Positions 51,648 through 58,827 of a DNA stretch of 64,000 nucleotides are shown piece by piece. The DNA lies in NCBI GenBank assembly GCA_903970595.1, contig CAJCJI010000178.1, forward strand, positions 37,883 through 101,882, in the 5' to 3' direction. The notes under the pieces are model-generated. The model was not told the origin of the DNA. It was given only the letters and a program-made list of their open reading frames with translations, and did not search any database. The stretch comes from Verrucomicrobiota bacterium (GTDB lineage Bacteria; Pseudomonadota; Gammaproteobacteria; Nevskiales; Nevskiaceae). Within the stretch, counting starts at the first letter, position 1. Each line of letters begins with the position of its first letter. A program made the translations under genes and the position numbers.

Positions 51648-52463
51648 ATGCATGAGCGGATATCCATCAATCATTTGTGCTTCCCCGGCGCATCCTTGCA
51701 GCAGCTGGTCGGCTACTGGCGCGAGCTCGAACCGCGCTGTGTAAGCCTGGTCAGCCCGCCGCTGCTGCAAGCAGACACGGCGCCCTTGCATGAAGCCCTG
51801 GCCGGCGGGGCCTTTCGCCTGGAAACCATCGCCCACATGTTTTCGTCCGGCCGGTCTTTGACTCCGCACGAGGAGGACTGGCAGGCAGGGCGTGCAGAGC
51901 TTTCGCGATTGATCCGCATCGCGGAACAGCTCGGCGCGCGATCGATCTACATGCTGACCGGCGGTCACGGCTCCTTGGGCTGGGAGCAGGCCGCCGAGGC
52001 ATTTGCGGCGGCAGTCGCGCCCTGCGTGACCGAGGCGCGGCGGGCTGGTGTGGCGCTGTTGATCGAAAATGCGCTGCCTCTGTATGCCGATGTGCACATT
52101 GCGCATTCCCTGCGCGATACCCTGGATCTTGCAGAACTGGCCGGTATTGGCGTGTGCATGGACCTCTTCGGCTGCTGGACCGAAGCGGGCCTGCGCGCGT
52201 CGATCGGCCGCGGCGTGCCGCTATGCCAGATCATACAAGTGAGCGACTACGTCTACGGCGACCGGTCGCTGCCGTCACGGGCCGTGCCGGGAGATGGCGC
52301 CATGCCGCTGCGGCGCATGCTGGATTGGATTCTGGGCGCAGGATATACCGGTGCCTTCGACCTGGAGTTGATCGGACCGCGGATTGAACAGGAAGGACAT
52401 TTCAAGGCGGCTGGCCGGGCCGCCGAACGGCTAGGCGAGATGCTGCATGCGCTCGGCGCCTGA
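51648..52463 (+). CDS. Sugar-phosphate isomerase/epimerase-like TIM-barrel protein
   Basis: 271 residues of the xylose-isomerase-like TIM barrel (AP_endonuc_2). The metal-site pattern is visible: IAEQLGARSIYMLTGGHG, VALLIENALPLY (Glu ligand), GVCMDLFGCW (Asp), IIQVSDYVYGDRSLP, and GAFDLELIGP near the end (Glu). Relatives isomerise sugars or cyclitols or cleave keto acids; the true substrate here is unknown. It sits between the sulfotransferase and the DUF1214-like protein in one rightward operon. Confidence 0.85.
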   Translation: MHERISINHLCFPGASLQQLVGYWRELEPRCVSLVSPPLLQADTAPLHEALAGGAFRLETIAHMFSSGRSLTPHEEDWQAGRAELSRLIRIAEQLGARSIYMLTGGHGSLGWEQAAEAFAAAVAPCVTEARRAGVALLIENALPLYADVHIAHSLRDTLDLAELAGIGVCMDLFGCWTEAGLRASIGRGVPLCQIIQVSDYVYGDRSLPSRAVPGDGAMPLRRMLDWILGAGYTGAFDLELIGPRIEQEGHFKAAGRAAERLGEMLHALGA

Positions 52464-52494
52464 GCGCCGTCCCTGCTGAACGAGGAGCTTGAGC

Positions 52495-53727
52495 ATGGCT
52501 TTTGGAGCTAGCCCGGACGACGCGGAACTGCGCGCGGCATGGCAGCAGTTCTGCGCGCGGCTGCAGGAGGCCGGCGAGCAGGTGTTCAAGGACTACAATC
52601 CCGCCGCGCCGCTGCATCGCGCCGACGCCTTCCGCTTTTTGACACAAAACCTTGGCCAGGCCTTTGACCTGGCGCTGGAAACCAGGGACACCCGGTTTCC
52701 AGCACTGCATCCGTTTTGCGCACCGAACCGCAAACTCGGTGGCGACGCCGCGGATTTCCTGTATTTGCAGGCCTGGATCGACGGCGATTCGGTTTACAGG
52801 ATTTCAGGCAACAAGGGCACCGCGCGCTTCCTCAACATCACGGTGCAAGGCCCGCGGCCGCCGTTGCAGCCGGGCACGGATTGGCCCAGCCTGCACGAAC
52901 CTTTCGGAGACATACCGGAAGCCAACCTGTTCGGACATCAGCTGCAAACCGCCGGGGACGGCAGTTTTGAACTGTACATCGGCGGTCCGCGGCGCGGGCC
53001 GAACTGGCTGCCGACGACGCCAGGCTCGCGCAAGCTGTTTCTGCGCCAGGGCTTCGACTGCTGGGACGAAATACCGGCACGACTGCGCATCGAGCGCGTG
53101 GACATGACCGGGCCGCGCAGCCTGCCGACACCGGAGGTCATGATCGAGGCGATGGATTGGGCGGGGCAGTTCCTCACCGGCCTGATGAACGACTGGCCGG
53201 ATCATCCCTACCAGTACAGCAGCGCGGTGGACCCGGTCAACGTCAACCGCTTTCCTCCAGATACGGCCGGCGCCGACGAGGCGGACAAAAAGCGCGGCCG
53301 GGCGGTTGCCCACCTGTGCTGGGAACTGGCCACGGACGAGGCGCTGATCGTCGAATTCGACCGCCACGACGGCTTCTGGATGGTCTCGAACATGGGCGTG
53401 TTTTTCAACAGCATGGATTATCTATACCGCCCGGTAAGCTACACGCCGAGCCGCGCCACGGTGGATGGCGACGGCAAGCTGCGCTTCATCCTCAGCCATG
53501 ATGACCCGGGCTATCACAACTGGCTGGACACGCAGGGCTTCGAGCGCGGCAACCTGAGCTATCGGAACCTGCTGAGCGACCAATCCACCCGCTTCGGCAC
53601 GCGGCTGGTGAAGCGCTCCTCGCTGGCCGAAGCGCTTCCCGCCGATACGGTCAAGGTGTCGCCGGAGCAGAGAATTGCGCAGATGCATGCCCGTTTCGAT
53701 GGGATCCGCCGGCGTTACGGTGGCTAA
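52495..53727 (+). CDS. DUF1214-like protein of unknown function
   Basis: 410 residues, no signal peptide. The region FDCWDEIPARLRIERVDMTG, preceded by ELYIGGPRRGPNWLPTTPGS, resembles DUF1214/DUF1254-type proteins. These often sit in steroid or aromatic catabolic clusters but have no assigned reaction. The fold is probably beta-rich. ATG 52495 follows GAGGAGCTTGAGC. It is the last gene of the LLM-sulfotransferase-isomerase operon and precedes a palindromic promoter. Confidence 0.7.
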   Translation: MAFGASPDDAELRAAWQQFCARLQEAGEQVFKDYNPAAPLHRADAFRFLTQNLGQAFDLALETRDTRFPALHPFCAPNRKLGGDAADFLYLQAWIDGDSVYRISGNKGTARFLNITVQGPRPPLQPGTDWPSLHEPFGDIPEANLFGHQLQTAGDGSFELYIGGPRRGPNWLPTTPGSRKLFLRQGFDCWDEIPARLRIERVDMTGPRSLPTPEVMIEAMDWAGQFLTGLMNDWPDHPYQYSSAVDPVNVNRFPPDTAGADEADKKRGRAVAHLCWELATDEALIVEFDRHDGFWMVSNMGVFFNSMDYLYRPVSYTPSRATVDGDGKLRFILSHDDPGYHNWLDTQGFERGNLSYRNLLSDQSTRFGTRLVKRSSLAEALPADTVKVSPEQRIAQMHARFDGIRRRYGG

Positions 53728-53775
53728 GGCCTGTCCCTTGGGCGCATCTGCGCAAGTCGGCGGCGTCCCAACGGG

Positions 53776-53817
53776 TTGACAGCTTCCTGACATTGAAGTC
53801 AGTATTATGACCTCAAT
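53776..53817 (+). promoter_or_regulatory. Promoter overlapped by a 26-bp palindrome (TetR-type operator)
   Basis: TTGACA (53776-53781) and CAGTAT (53800-53805), 18 bases apart, form a predicted sigma-70 promoter for the START-domain gene. The -10 lies inside an inverted repeat, ATTGAAGTCA (53792-53801), GTATTA, TGACCTCAAT (53808-53817), with 9 of 10 arm positions paired. A repressor bound here would block transcription. Confidence 0.6.
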
Positions 53818-53888
53818 TATGACGGCGAGGGACGAGAACGTGAACCAGGGTATTGTCTCCGCAATCCTTTCCGTCGCTGCCTGACAGC

Positions 53889-54554
53889 ATGCGTATCCTG
53901 TCTCTCGCTTTTGCCCTGCTTGCGGCCACCCTGGTCACGACGGCCTGGTCGAACGACGAGCCTTGGAAGCTGGAAAAGGACAAGGACGGAATTCAGGTCT
54001 ATACGCGCGCAGTGGATGGCTGGAGCATCCGCGAGATCAGGGGCATCGTCCGGCTGCCTGCCCGCTTGTCCAGTGCCGTCGCGGTCGTTTGCGACGTGGC
54101 GGCTGCCCATGAACTCAACGACGTAATCGCCGCAGCTGAGGTCAGGCAGCGCGATAGTGACACCCGGTACCAGGTCTATTCCTCGATGAAGATGCCCTGG
54201 CCGATCAATGATCGGGAAATCCTTAATCAGCGTGAGATCACGCAGGACGAAAGCACGCTGGCGGTCACCGTTACCGACATCGCCATCGAGGACCAGGCGC
54301 CGCCGAAGAAAGGCGTGGTCCGCATCGTCAAGTCCCGTCAGCAGTGGATCGTGACACCGGGCCAGGATGGCCAGGTCACGGTGGAAATGCGGGCGCTCAC
54401 CGATCCGGCCGGCCCGATTCCAGCACCGATAGTCAATACCATGTCGGTCGGCGCGCCGTTCAAGACGATGAGCAAGCTCAAGGAACTCGTGCAGCGCCCG
54501 GAGTATCAGCGCGCCAAGCTGCCGTTTATAAAAGATGCGGCAGGGGCGTCATAA
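53889..54554 (+). CDS. Exported START-domain lipid/steroid-binding protein
   Basis: 221 residues. An N-terminal signal peptide is clear (RILSLAFALLAATLVTTAWS), placing it in the periplasm. The rest matches START domains: DEPWKLEKDKDGIQVYTRAV, VYSSMKMPWPINDREIL, and a C-terminal helix FKTMSKLKELVQRP. START proteins bind sterols or lipids in a hydrophobic tunnel. In this cluster it may carry a hydrophobic substrate across the periplasm, an inference. It has its own palindromic promoter and a strong terminator. Confidence 0.88.
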   Translation: MRILSLAFALLAATLVTTAWSNDEPWKLEKDKDGIQVYTRAVDGWSIREIRGIVRLPARLSSAVAVVCDVAAAHELNDVIAAAEVRQRDSDTRYQVYSSMKMPWPINDREILNQREITQDESTLAVTVTDIAIEDQAPPKKGVVRIVKSRQQWIVTPGQDGQVTVEMRALTDPAGPIPAPIVNTMSVGAPFKTMSKLKELVQRPEYQRAKLPFIKDAAGAS

Positions 54555-54638
54555 GCCGGGCTGTTTTGGGAAGCAAAGTTTTCGATGAACGCGAACGCGG
54601 CCTTCAATCAACTCCTCTTCTGAATGCCGCGCTGTTTA

Positions 54639-54667
54639 AGCCGGGCTCGTGCCCGGCTCTTTTTTTA
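54639..54667 (+). terminator. Rho-independent terminator
   Basis: AGCCGGGC, loop TCGT, GCCCGGCT, then C and a run of seven T. It ends the START-domain transcript and abuts the stop codon of the convergent TetR gene. Confidence 0.9.
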
Positions 54668-55318
54668 TATGGCGGGATTGGCGGCGCTGGGCCGGCGGCC
54701 CTTGCGGACCGCTTCTTCGATCAGGCCGATGACCCAGGTGATGGCGCCAAGGGCGCGCTTGGAGTCGAAACCCCAGGCGGCGAGCAATCTTTCGTAGGTC
54801 GGAGGGTTCCACATCAGGTCGAGCATGGCCGCGGCGATCTGCCGATCGGACTCCGACCAGCCGCGGGTGGAGCGGGCTACGGCGCCAAGCAGCGCGTCGC
54901 GCCGGTGCTGGTCAACGGCCGCGAAGGTGGGATCGGTGACCGCCGCGGGCGAAACCGCGAAAGACGACAGGTAGACGAAGACGCGGGTGGCGATTTCCGC
55001 GAAATCACGCAGCTCGATATGATCCAGGGCAACCCCGGACTCTTCGAGCAGACGCTGTACCACCGCGTCACGCAGTTTCCGCTCGGTCGAAAAGTACCGG
55101 TGCACGGTGCGCTCGGTCACGCCCGAACGCTCGCCCACTGCGCGGAAGGTAAGAACTTTCCAGTCCCAGGTGGGAAGACCGTGCACGATTTCCGCTGCGG
55201 CGGCGATGATCCGCTCGCGCGTGTCGGCAGCACGCTGCCGGCGCAGCGGGCTGTCGTACCGCCGCCGCTCCGCCGGTGCCTTGTGCTTGCTTTTCCCCCG
55301 CTTCGGCGGCGGGTTCAT
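54665..55318 (-). CDS. TetR-family transcriptional regulator
   Basis: 217 residues. The basic N-terminus (PPPKRGKSKHK) precedes the HTH region TRERIIAAAAEIVHGLPTWD, FRAVGERSGVTERTVHRYFS. The ligand domain ends in ALGAITWVIGLIEEAVRKGR. ATG 55318 is chosen because relatives start close to the HTH and the palindrome at 55358-55381 lies upstream; the frame is open for 29 more codons through that palindrome. It follows the acyl-CoA ligase gene on the same strand. Targets probably include itself and possibly the START promoter. Confidence 0.9.
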   Translation of the reverse strand: MNPPPKRGKSKHKAPAERRRYDSPLRRQRAADTRERIIAAAAEIVHGLPTWDWKVLTFRAVGERSGVTERTVHRYFSTERKLRDAVVQRLLEESGVALDHIELRDFAEIATRVFVYLSSFAVSPAAVTDPTFAAVDQHRRDALLGAVARSTRGWSESDRQIAAAMLDLMWNPPTYERLLAAWGFDSKRALGAITWVIGLIEEAVRKGRRPSAANPAI

Positions 55319-55357
55319 GCGGTATTCATTCCTGGGAATGGGGATAGCCTGAGCATC

Positions 55358-55381
55358 GGCCGATTGTATCGCTAATCGGCC
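55358..55381. promoter_or_regulatory. Perfect inverted repeat upstream of the TetR gene
   Basis: GGCCGATT, an 8-base spacer (GTATCGCT), then AATCGGCC. It lies 40 bases before the TetR start and just past the ligase stop, where an autoregulatory operator is expected. Confidence 0.55.
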
Positions 55382-55401
55382 ATGCCGATGCCGCCGGCAC
55401 A

Positions 55402-56982
55402 TCATTGTGAATATGATGAAATGTCACCCAGGCCGTGCTGTTCGCGGGCGCGTAGCGCCTTCTTGTCCGGCTTGCCGACAGCCGTCTGCGGGATGGAGTC
55501 GAGGAATTCGATGGCTTTCGGCGCCTGGAACGAGCCCTTGTGCGCGGCGACCAGGGCGATCAGTTCCTCTGCCTGTGCCGTCTGTCCCGGCCGCAACACG
55601 ATATAGGCCTTCACCGCCTCGCCCCATTTGGGATGCGGCACGCCGATCACCGCAGCCTGCGATACCGCCGGGTGCAGGGCGAGGATATCCTCGATCTCGC
55701 GCGGGTAGACATTGAAGCCGCCGCTGACGATCATGTCCTTGGTGCGGTCGATGATGCGCAAAAAGCCGCCGGGGTCGCGCACGCCCACGTCGCCGCTGTG
55801 CAGCCAGCCGCCTGCGAAGACCTCGGCCGCAAGCTCGGGGCTGTTGCGATAGCCATCCATCACCAGCGGTCCGCGAACGCAGATCTCGCCGGGTTCGCCG
55901 TCGGGCACCGGGCGGTTGTCGGCGTCGAGCAATTCCACGTGCACCCAGGGCACCGGGCGGCCGCAGCTTGCCAGCCGCCGCGGATCGTTGACATCGTGCT
56001 CCGCCTTGCGCAATACAGTGACGGTCATCGGCGCTTCCGCCTGCCCGTAAAACTGGAAGAACACGGGGCCGATCCGCTCGATCGCCTCCTTCAAGCGCTG
56101 GGGGGAGATGGCCGAGGCCCCATAAAACACCGTTTCCAGGCTGGAAAGGTCGAATTCGCTGAAGCGCGGGTGATCGAGCAGGGCATAGATCATGGTCGGC
56201 ACCAGCATGACGCAGTTGATGCGGTTGTCCTGTATCGCCTGCATGACCGCCGCGGGATCGAAACCCGGCAATATCAGCATGGTGCCGCCCCGCAACAGTG
56301 TCGGCAGGAACATCGCCGCCCCGGCGTGACTGAGCGGCGTGCAGGACAGGAACCGCGGCGGATTGGGCCACTCCCATTCCGCCAGCATCAGGGTCAATGT
56401 GGTCAGACCCGTGCGCTGAACACTGGCCAGGGCCTTGGGTTTGCCGGTGGTGCCGCCGGAGTAGCCCAGACGGATCACGTCGTGGGGCCCGACCTTCGGC
56501 GCGACCAGAGGCGTCGGTGTGCATTGACCGGCGAGCTGACACAGGTCTTCGGCCAGCGGGCTGGGCCCAAACGCCAGCAGACGCAAGCCCGGTGCATGCC
56601 TGGCCAGTTCAGCCGCGCGTTCAGCGTAGCGTTGTGCGTCGAAGATCAGGATCTCGACTTGCGCGTCGGTGACGACGTGAAGGTGGTCGGCGGCTCCGCC
56701 GAGCGGATGCATGGGGATATAAATGGCCGCCAGGAGTTGAACGGCATTGTTGGCAAACAGCACCTCGGGCCGGTTCGAGGAAAGCAGGCCGACACGGGTG
56801 CCGGCGCCTACGCCCAGCTTGCGCAATGCCTGGACGAACCGGCTGGTGGTATCGCGCACCTGTCCCACGTTCAGGGTGGAGCCGTCCAGCAAGCACAAGA
56901 GGGCACGTTCAGGCGTCTGATTCAGCGCGTTGACCAGGAGATCCGGTACGTAAAGCGGTCGGTGCAGGTCGTCAGCGTGCAT
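55402..56982 (-). CDS. Acyl-CoA ligase/AMP-dependent synthetase
   Basis: 526 residues. The P-loop reads YSGGTTGKPKALASV, then FYGQAEAPMTV, GGWLHSGDVGVRDPGGFLRI, IDRTKDMIVSGGFNVYPREI, and the catalytic Lys in PQTAVGKPDKKAL. These are typical of long or medium acyl-CoA ligases. It activates a carboxylic acid substrate or intermediate. TTAGGAGCATCCG precedes the ATG at 56982. The TetR gene follows 83 bases downstream. This is the third CoA ligase in the window, implying several acid intermediates are re-activated. Confidence 0.92.
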   Translation of the reverse strand: MHADDLHRPLYVPDLLVNALNQTPERALLCLLDGSTLNVGQVRDTTSRFVQALRKLGVGAGTRVGLLSSNRPEVLFANNAVQLLAAIYIPMHPLGGAADHLHVVTDAQVEILIFDAQRYAERAAELARHAPGLRLLAFGPSPLAEDLCQLAGQCTPTPLVAPKVGPHDVIRLGYSGGTTGKPKALASVQRTGLTTLTLMLAEWEWPNPPRFLSCTPLSHAGAAMFLPTLLRGGTMLILPGFDPAAVMQAIQDNRINCVMLVPTMIYALLDHPRFSEFDLSSLETVFYGASAISPQRLKEAIERIGPVFFQFYGQAEAPMTVTVLRKAEHDVNDPRRLASCGRPVPWVHVELLDADNRPVPDGEPGEICVRGPLVMDGYRNSPELAAEVFAGGWLHSGDVGVRDPGGFLRIIDRTKDMIVSGGFNVYPREIEDILALHPAVSQAAVIGVPHPKWGEAVKAYIVLRPGQTAQAEELIALVAAHKGSFQAPKAIEFLDSIPQTAVGKPDKKALRAREQHGLGDISSYSQ

Positions 56983-57102
56983 CGGATGCTCCTAAGAAAA
57001 CCGCGGCTACGCCAAGGAATCTGAACGGGATACTGTCTGGCGGCCATCGACCTCGATGAGACGCTGGCGGTCCGGACAAGCTCGCCAAAAAAACAGCAGC
57101 TT

Positions 57103-57864
57103 TCACTGGGAACCCGACAGCTTCCAGCTGAAGCGGATCGTGGTATGGGAAACCTCCGGCGTTCCGTCCCGGGTTCCGGGCTTGAAATGACATTTCGACA
57201 CGGCGGCCGCAGAGACCTGGTCCAGTGCGGAGAATCCGCTGGACGTGCCCAGGCGGCTCGACAGCAGGCGCCCCGTAGGATCGACGTCGGCGGCGATTTC
57301 CACAGTTCCTTCTTCGTGGGCCTCGATCGACTGCAGCGGATACTTGGGACGGCTGCAGCTGGTCCAGTCGACGGTGGCCGCGACGATGTTGGCCTTTGGA
57401 CTGGCCGGAACGGCTTCGGCCGGCGCAGGTGCGGGCGGTGCCTGCCTGGGCGCCGGCGCTGCCACGGCCGTGACCGGTGCAGCCGGTACCGCTGCCGCCG
57501 CCACCGGTGGCGGCGGCGCGACGGCCGGCCTTGGCGGCAAGGCGTCTGCCTGGGCCTTGCGCTTCTCTGCGGCGAGTTCGGCGTCCTGCTGTTCCTTTTG
57601 ACGCCGCTCCTGTTCAGCCTGCGAATAATCGCCTTGCAGCCGCCGCTTCCAGTCGGCGACGGCGGCGGATTCCTCCGATGGCGCAGCGCCTGCGGTCGCG
57701 TTTGCAGCAGCCGTCTGCTGGGCTTTCGGATGGTTGGCCGCACCTCCCGGTTTGAGCAGCCAGAAGGCGAGGCCGACCACGACGCAGACCACCAACAGGG
57801 GGATGGCAACGGCGTACTCGGCCGAGCGGGAGCGCTTGGAATCAGCCGGTCCAGGTTTTGGCAT
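57103..57864 (-). CDS. TonB-like energy-transducing protein
   Basis: 253 residues. A short cytoplasmic start is followed by one membrane span (AVAIPLLVVCVVVGLAFWLL, about 18-37). A Lys/Glu-rich helical stretch and a Pro/Ala-rich linker come next, and then a TonB C-terminal fold (CSRPKYPLQSIEAHEEGTVE; VDPTGRLL; CHFKPGTRDG). It spans the periplasm and may energise outer-membrane transporters. No ExbB/ExbD or receptor is adjacent. It follows the dual-receiver gene by 15 bases, so the set histidine kinase-receiver-TonB is probably one operon. Confidence 0.88.
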   Translation of the reverse strand: MPKPGPADSKRSRSAEYAVAIPLLVVCVVVGLAFWLLKPGGAANHPKAQQTAAANATAGAAPSEESAAVADWKRRLQGDYSQAEQERRQKEQQDAELAAEKRKAQADALPPRPAVAPPPPVAAAAVPAAPVTAVAAPAPRQAPPAPAPAEAVPASPKANIVAATVDWTSCSRPKYPLQSIEAHEEGTVEIAADVDPTGRLLSSRLGTSSGFSALDQVSAAAVSKCHFKPGTRDGTPEVSHTTIRFSWKLSGSQ

Positions 57865-57879
57865 TGGGGTTCTGCCTCT

Positions 57880-58815
57880 TTACCAGCTGGGTAGCAGCAT
57901 CTGCTTGATGCGTGCGAACAATGGGCGTTTTTCCGGTGTGGCCGCCAGATGCGGGACTTCGGCATTCAGCCGCCGGCTCTGCTGCGGGTGCTGAATCAGC
58001 ATTTCGAAGCGCCTGCTGGCCAGGTTTACCGTGCCGCGCAGCAAGCTGTCGCCCACCGGCTTGCGCAGCAGCCGGAAGACCTGGGCGAAATTGATGAAAT
58101 CGATGCTGTGCGCGGCGTCGATCTGGCTGGTGAGCACGATTGCCACCAGTGCCGGATGATTCTGCCGGAGCGCGCTGAGCAGTGCCGTCACCGATTCGCC
58201 GCCGACCGTCTGCTCGGTGACCAGGATGCCGATCCGTTGGCGTTCCAGCAGCGCGATCGCCTCGTCCAGGTTGGTGGCGCAATAGATGTTGCGATCGACT
58301 TCCAGCGCCCGGCGCAATGCGTCCAGGGTTTGCGGATCGTCATCGAGGATCAGGGCGCCCACCGCACTGCGGGAAGAATCTGCGCCCGCGCTGCTTATGT
58401 CGTTCTGCGCGGTCGCCGGCAGATCCAGCGATGCCGCGTCCACGGCCGAGGCCAGGGTGTCGCGCAGCTTCTCGTTGGACCAGGGCTTGCTCACGAAGCG
58501 GAATATTTCGCCCTCGTTGATCGATCCAACGATGGCGTTGAGGTCCGAGTAGCCGGTGAGCAGCAGGCGAATGGCCCGAGGTTGCAGCTCGCGCGCCGTG
58601 CGCAGCACCTGCAATCCGGTGATGCCGGGCATGCGCTGGTCGCTGACGATCACGTCTACCGCTTGATGGCGTATCAGTTCGATGGCTTCGGCGCCGCCAT
58701 TGGCCGTAATCACCTGGTACTCGCTGCGAAAAATCGCCTTGAGCGCCACCAGCACGCGCGGCTCGTCGTCGACAAACAGGATCCGGGCGCGTGAGATTCG
58801 CAAGGCTTCGTTCAT
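57880..58815 (-). CDS. Response regulator with two receiver domains, second one degenerate
   Basis: 311 residues. Receiver 1 (about 11-125) has the acidic pair in FVDDEPR, phospho-acceptor D59 in VSDQRMPG, a Thr in LLLTGYSD and Lys in VSKPW. Receiver 2 (about 152-270) keeps LILDDDP, but the acceptor position reads VTEQ, a Glu for the Asp. No DNA-binding or enzymatic output domain follows. It probably signals by protein contact, as a phosphorelay or scaffold. It starts 12 bases after the histidine kinase stop. Confidence 0.9.
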   Translation of the reverse strand: MNEALRISRARILFVDDEPRVLVALKAIFRSEYQVITANGGAEAIELIRHQAVDVIVSDQRMPGITGLQVLRTARELQPRAIRLLLTGYSDLNAIVGSINEGEIFRFVSKPWSNEKLRDTLASAVDAASLDLPATAQNDISSAGADSSRSAVGALILDDDPQTLDALRRALEVDRNIYCATNLDEAIALLERQRIGILVTEQTVGGESVTALLSALRQNHPALVAIVLTSQIDAAHSIDFINFAQVFRLLRKPVGDSLLRGTVNLASRRFEMLIQHPQQSRRLNAEVPHLAATPEKRPLFARIKQMLLPSW

Positions 58816-58827
58816 GTTCGGTCGATC

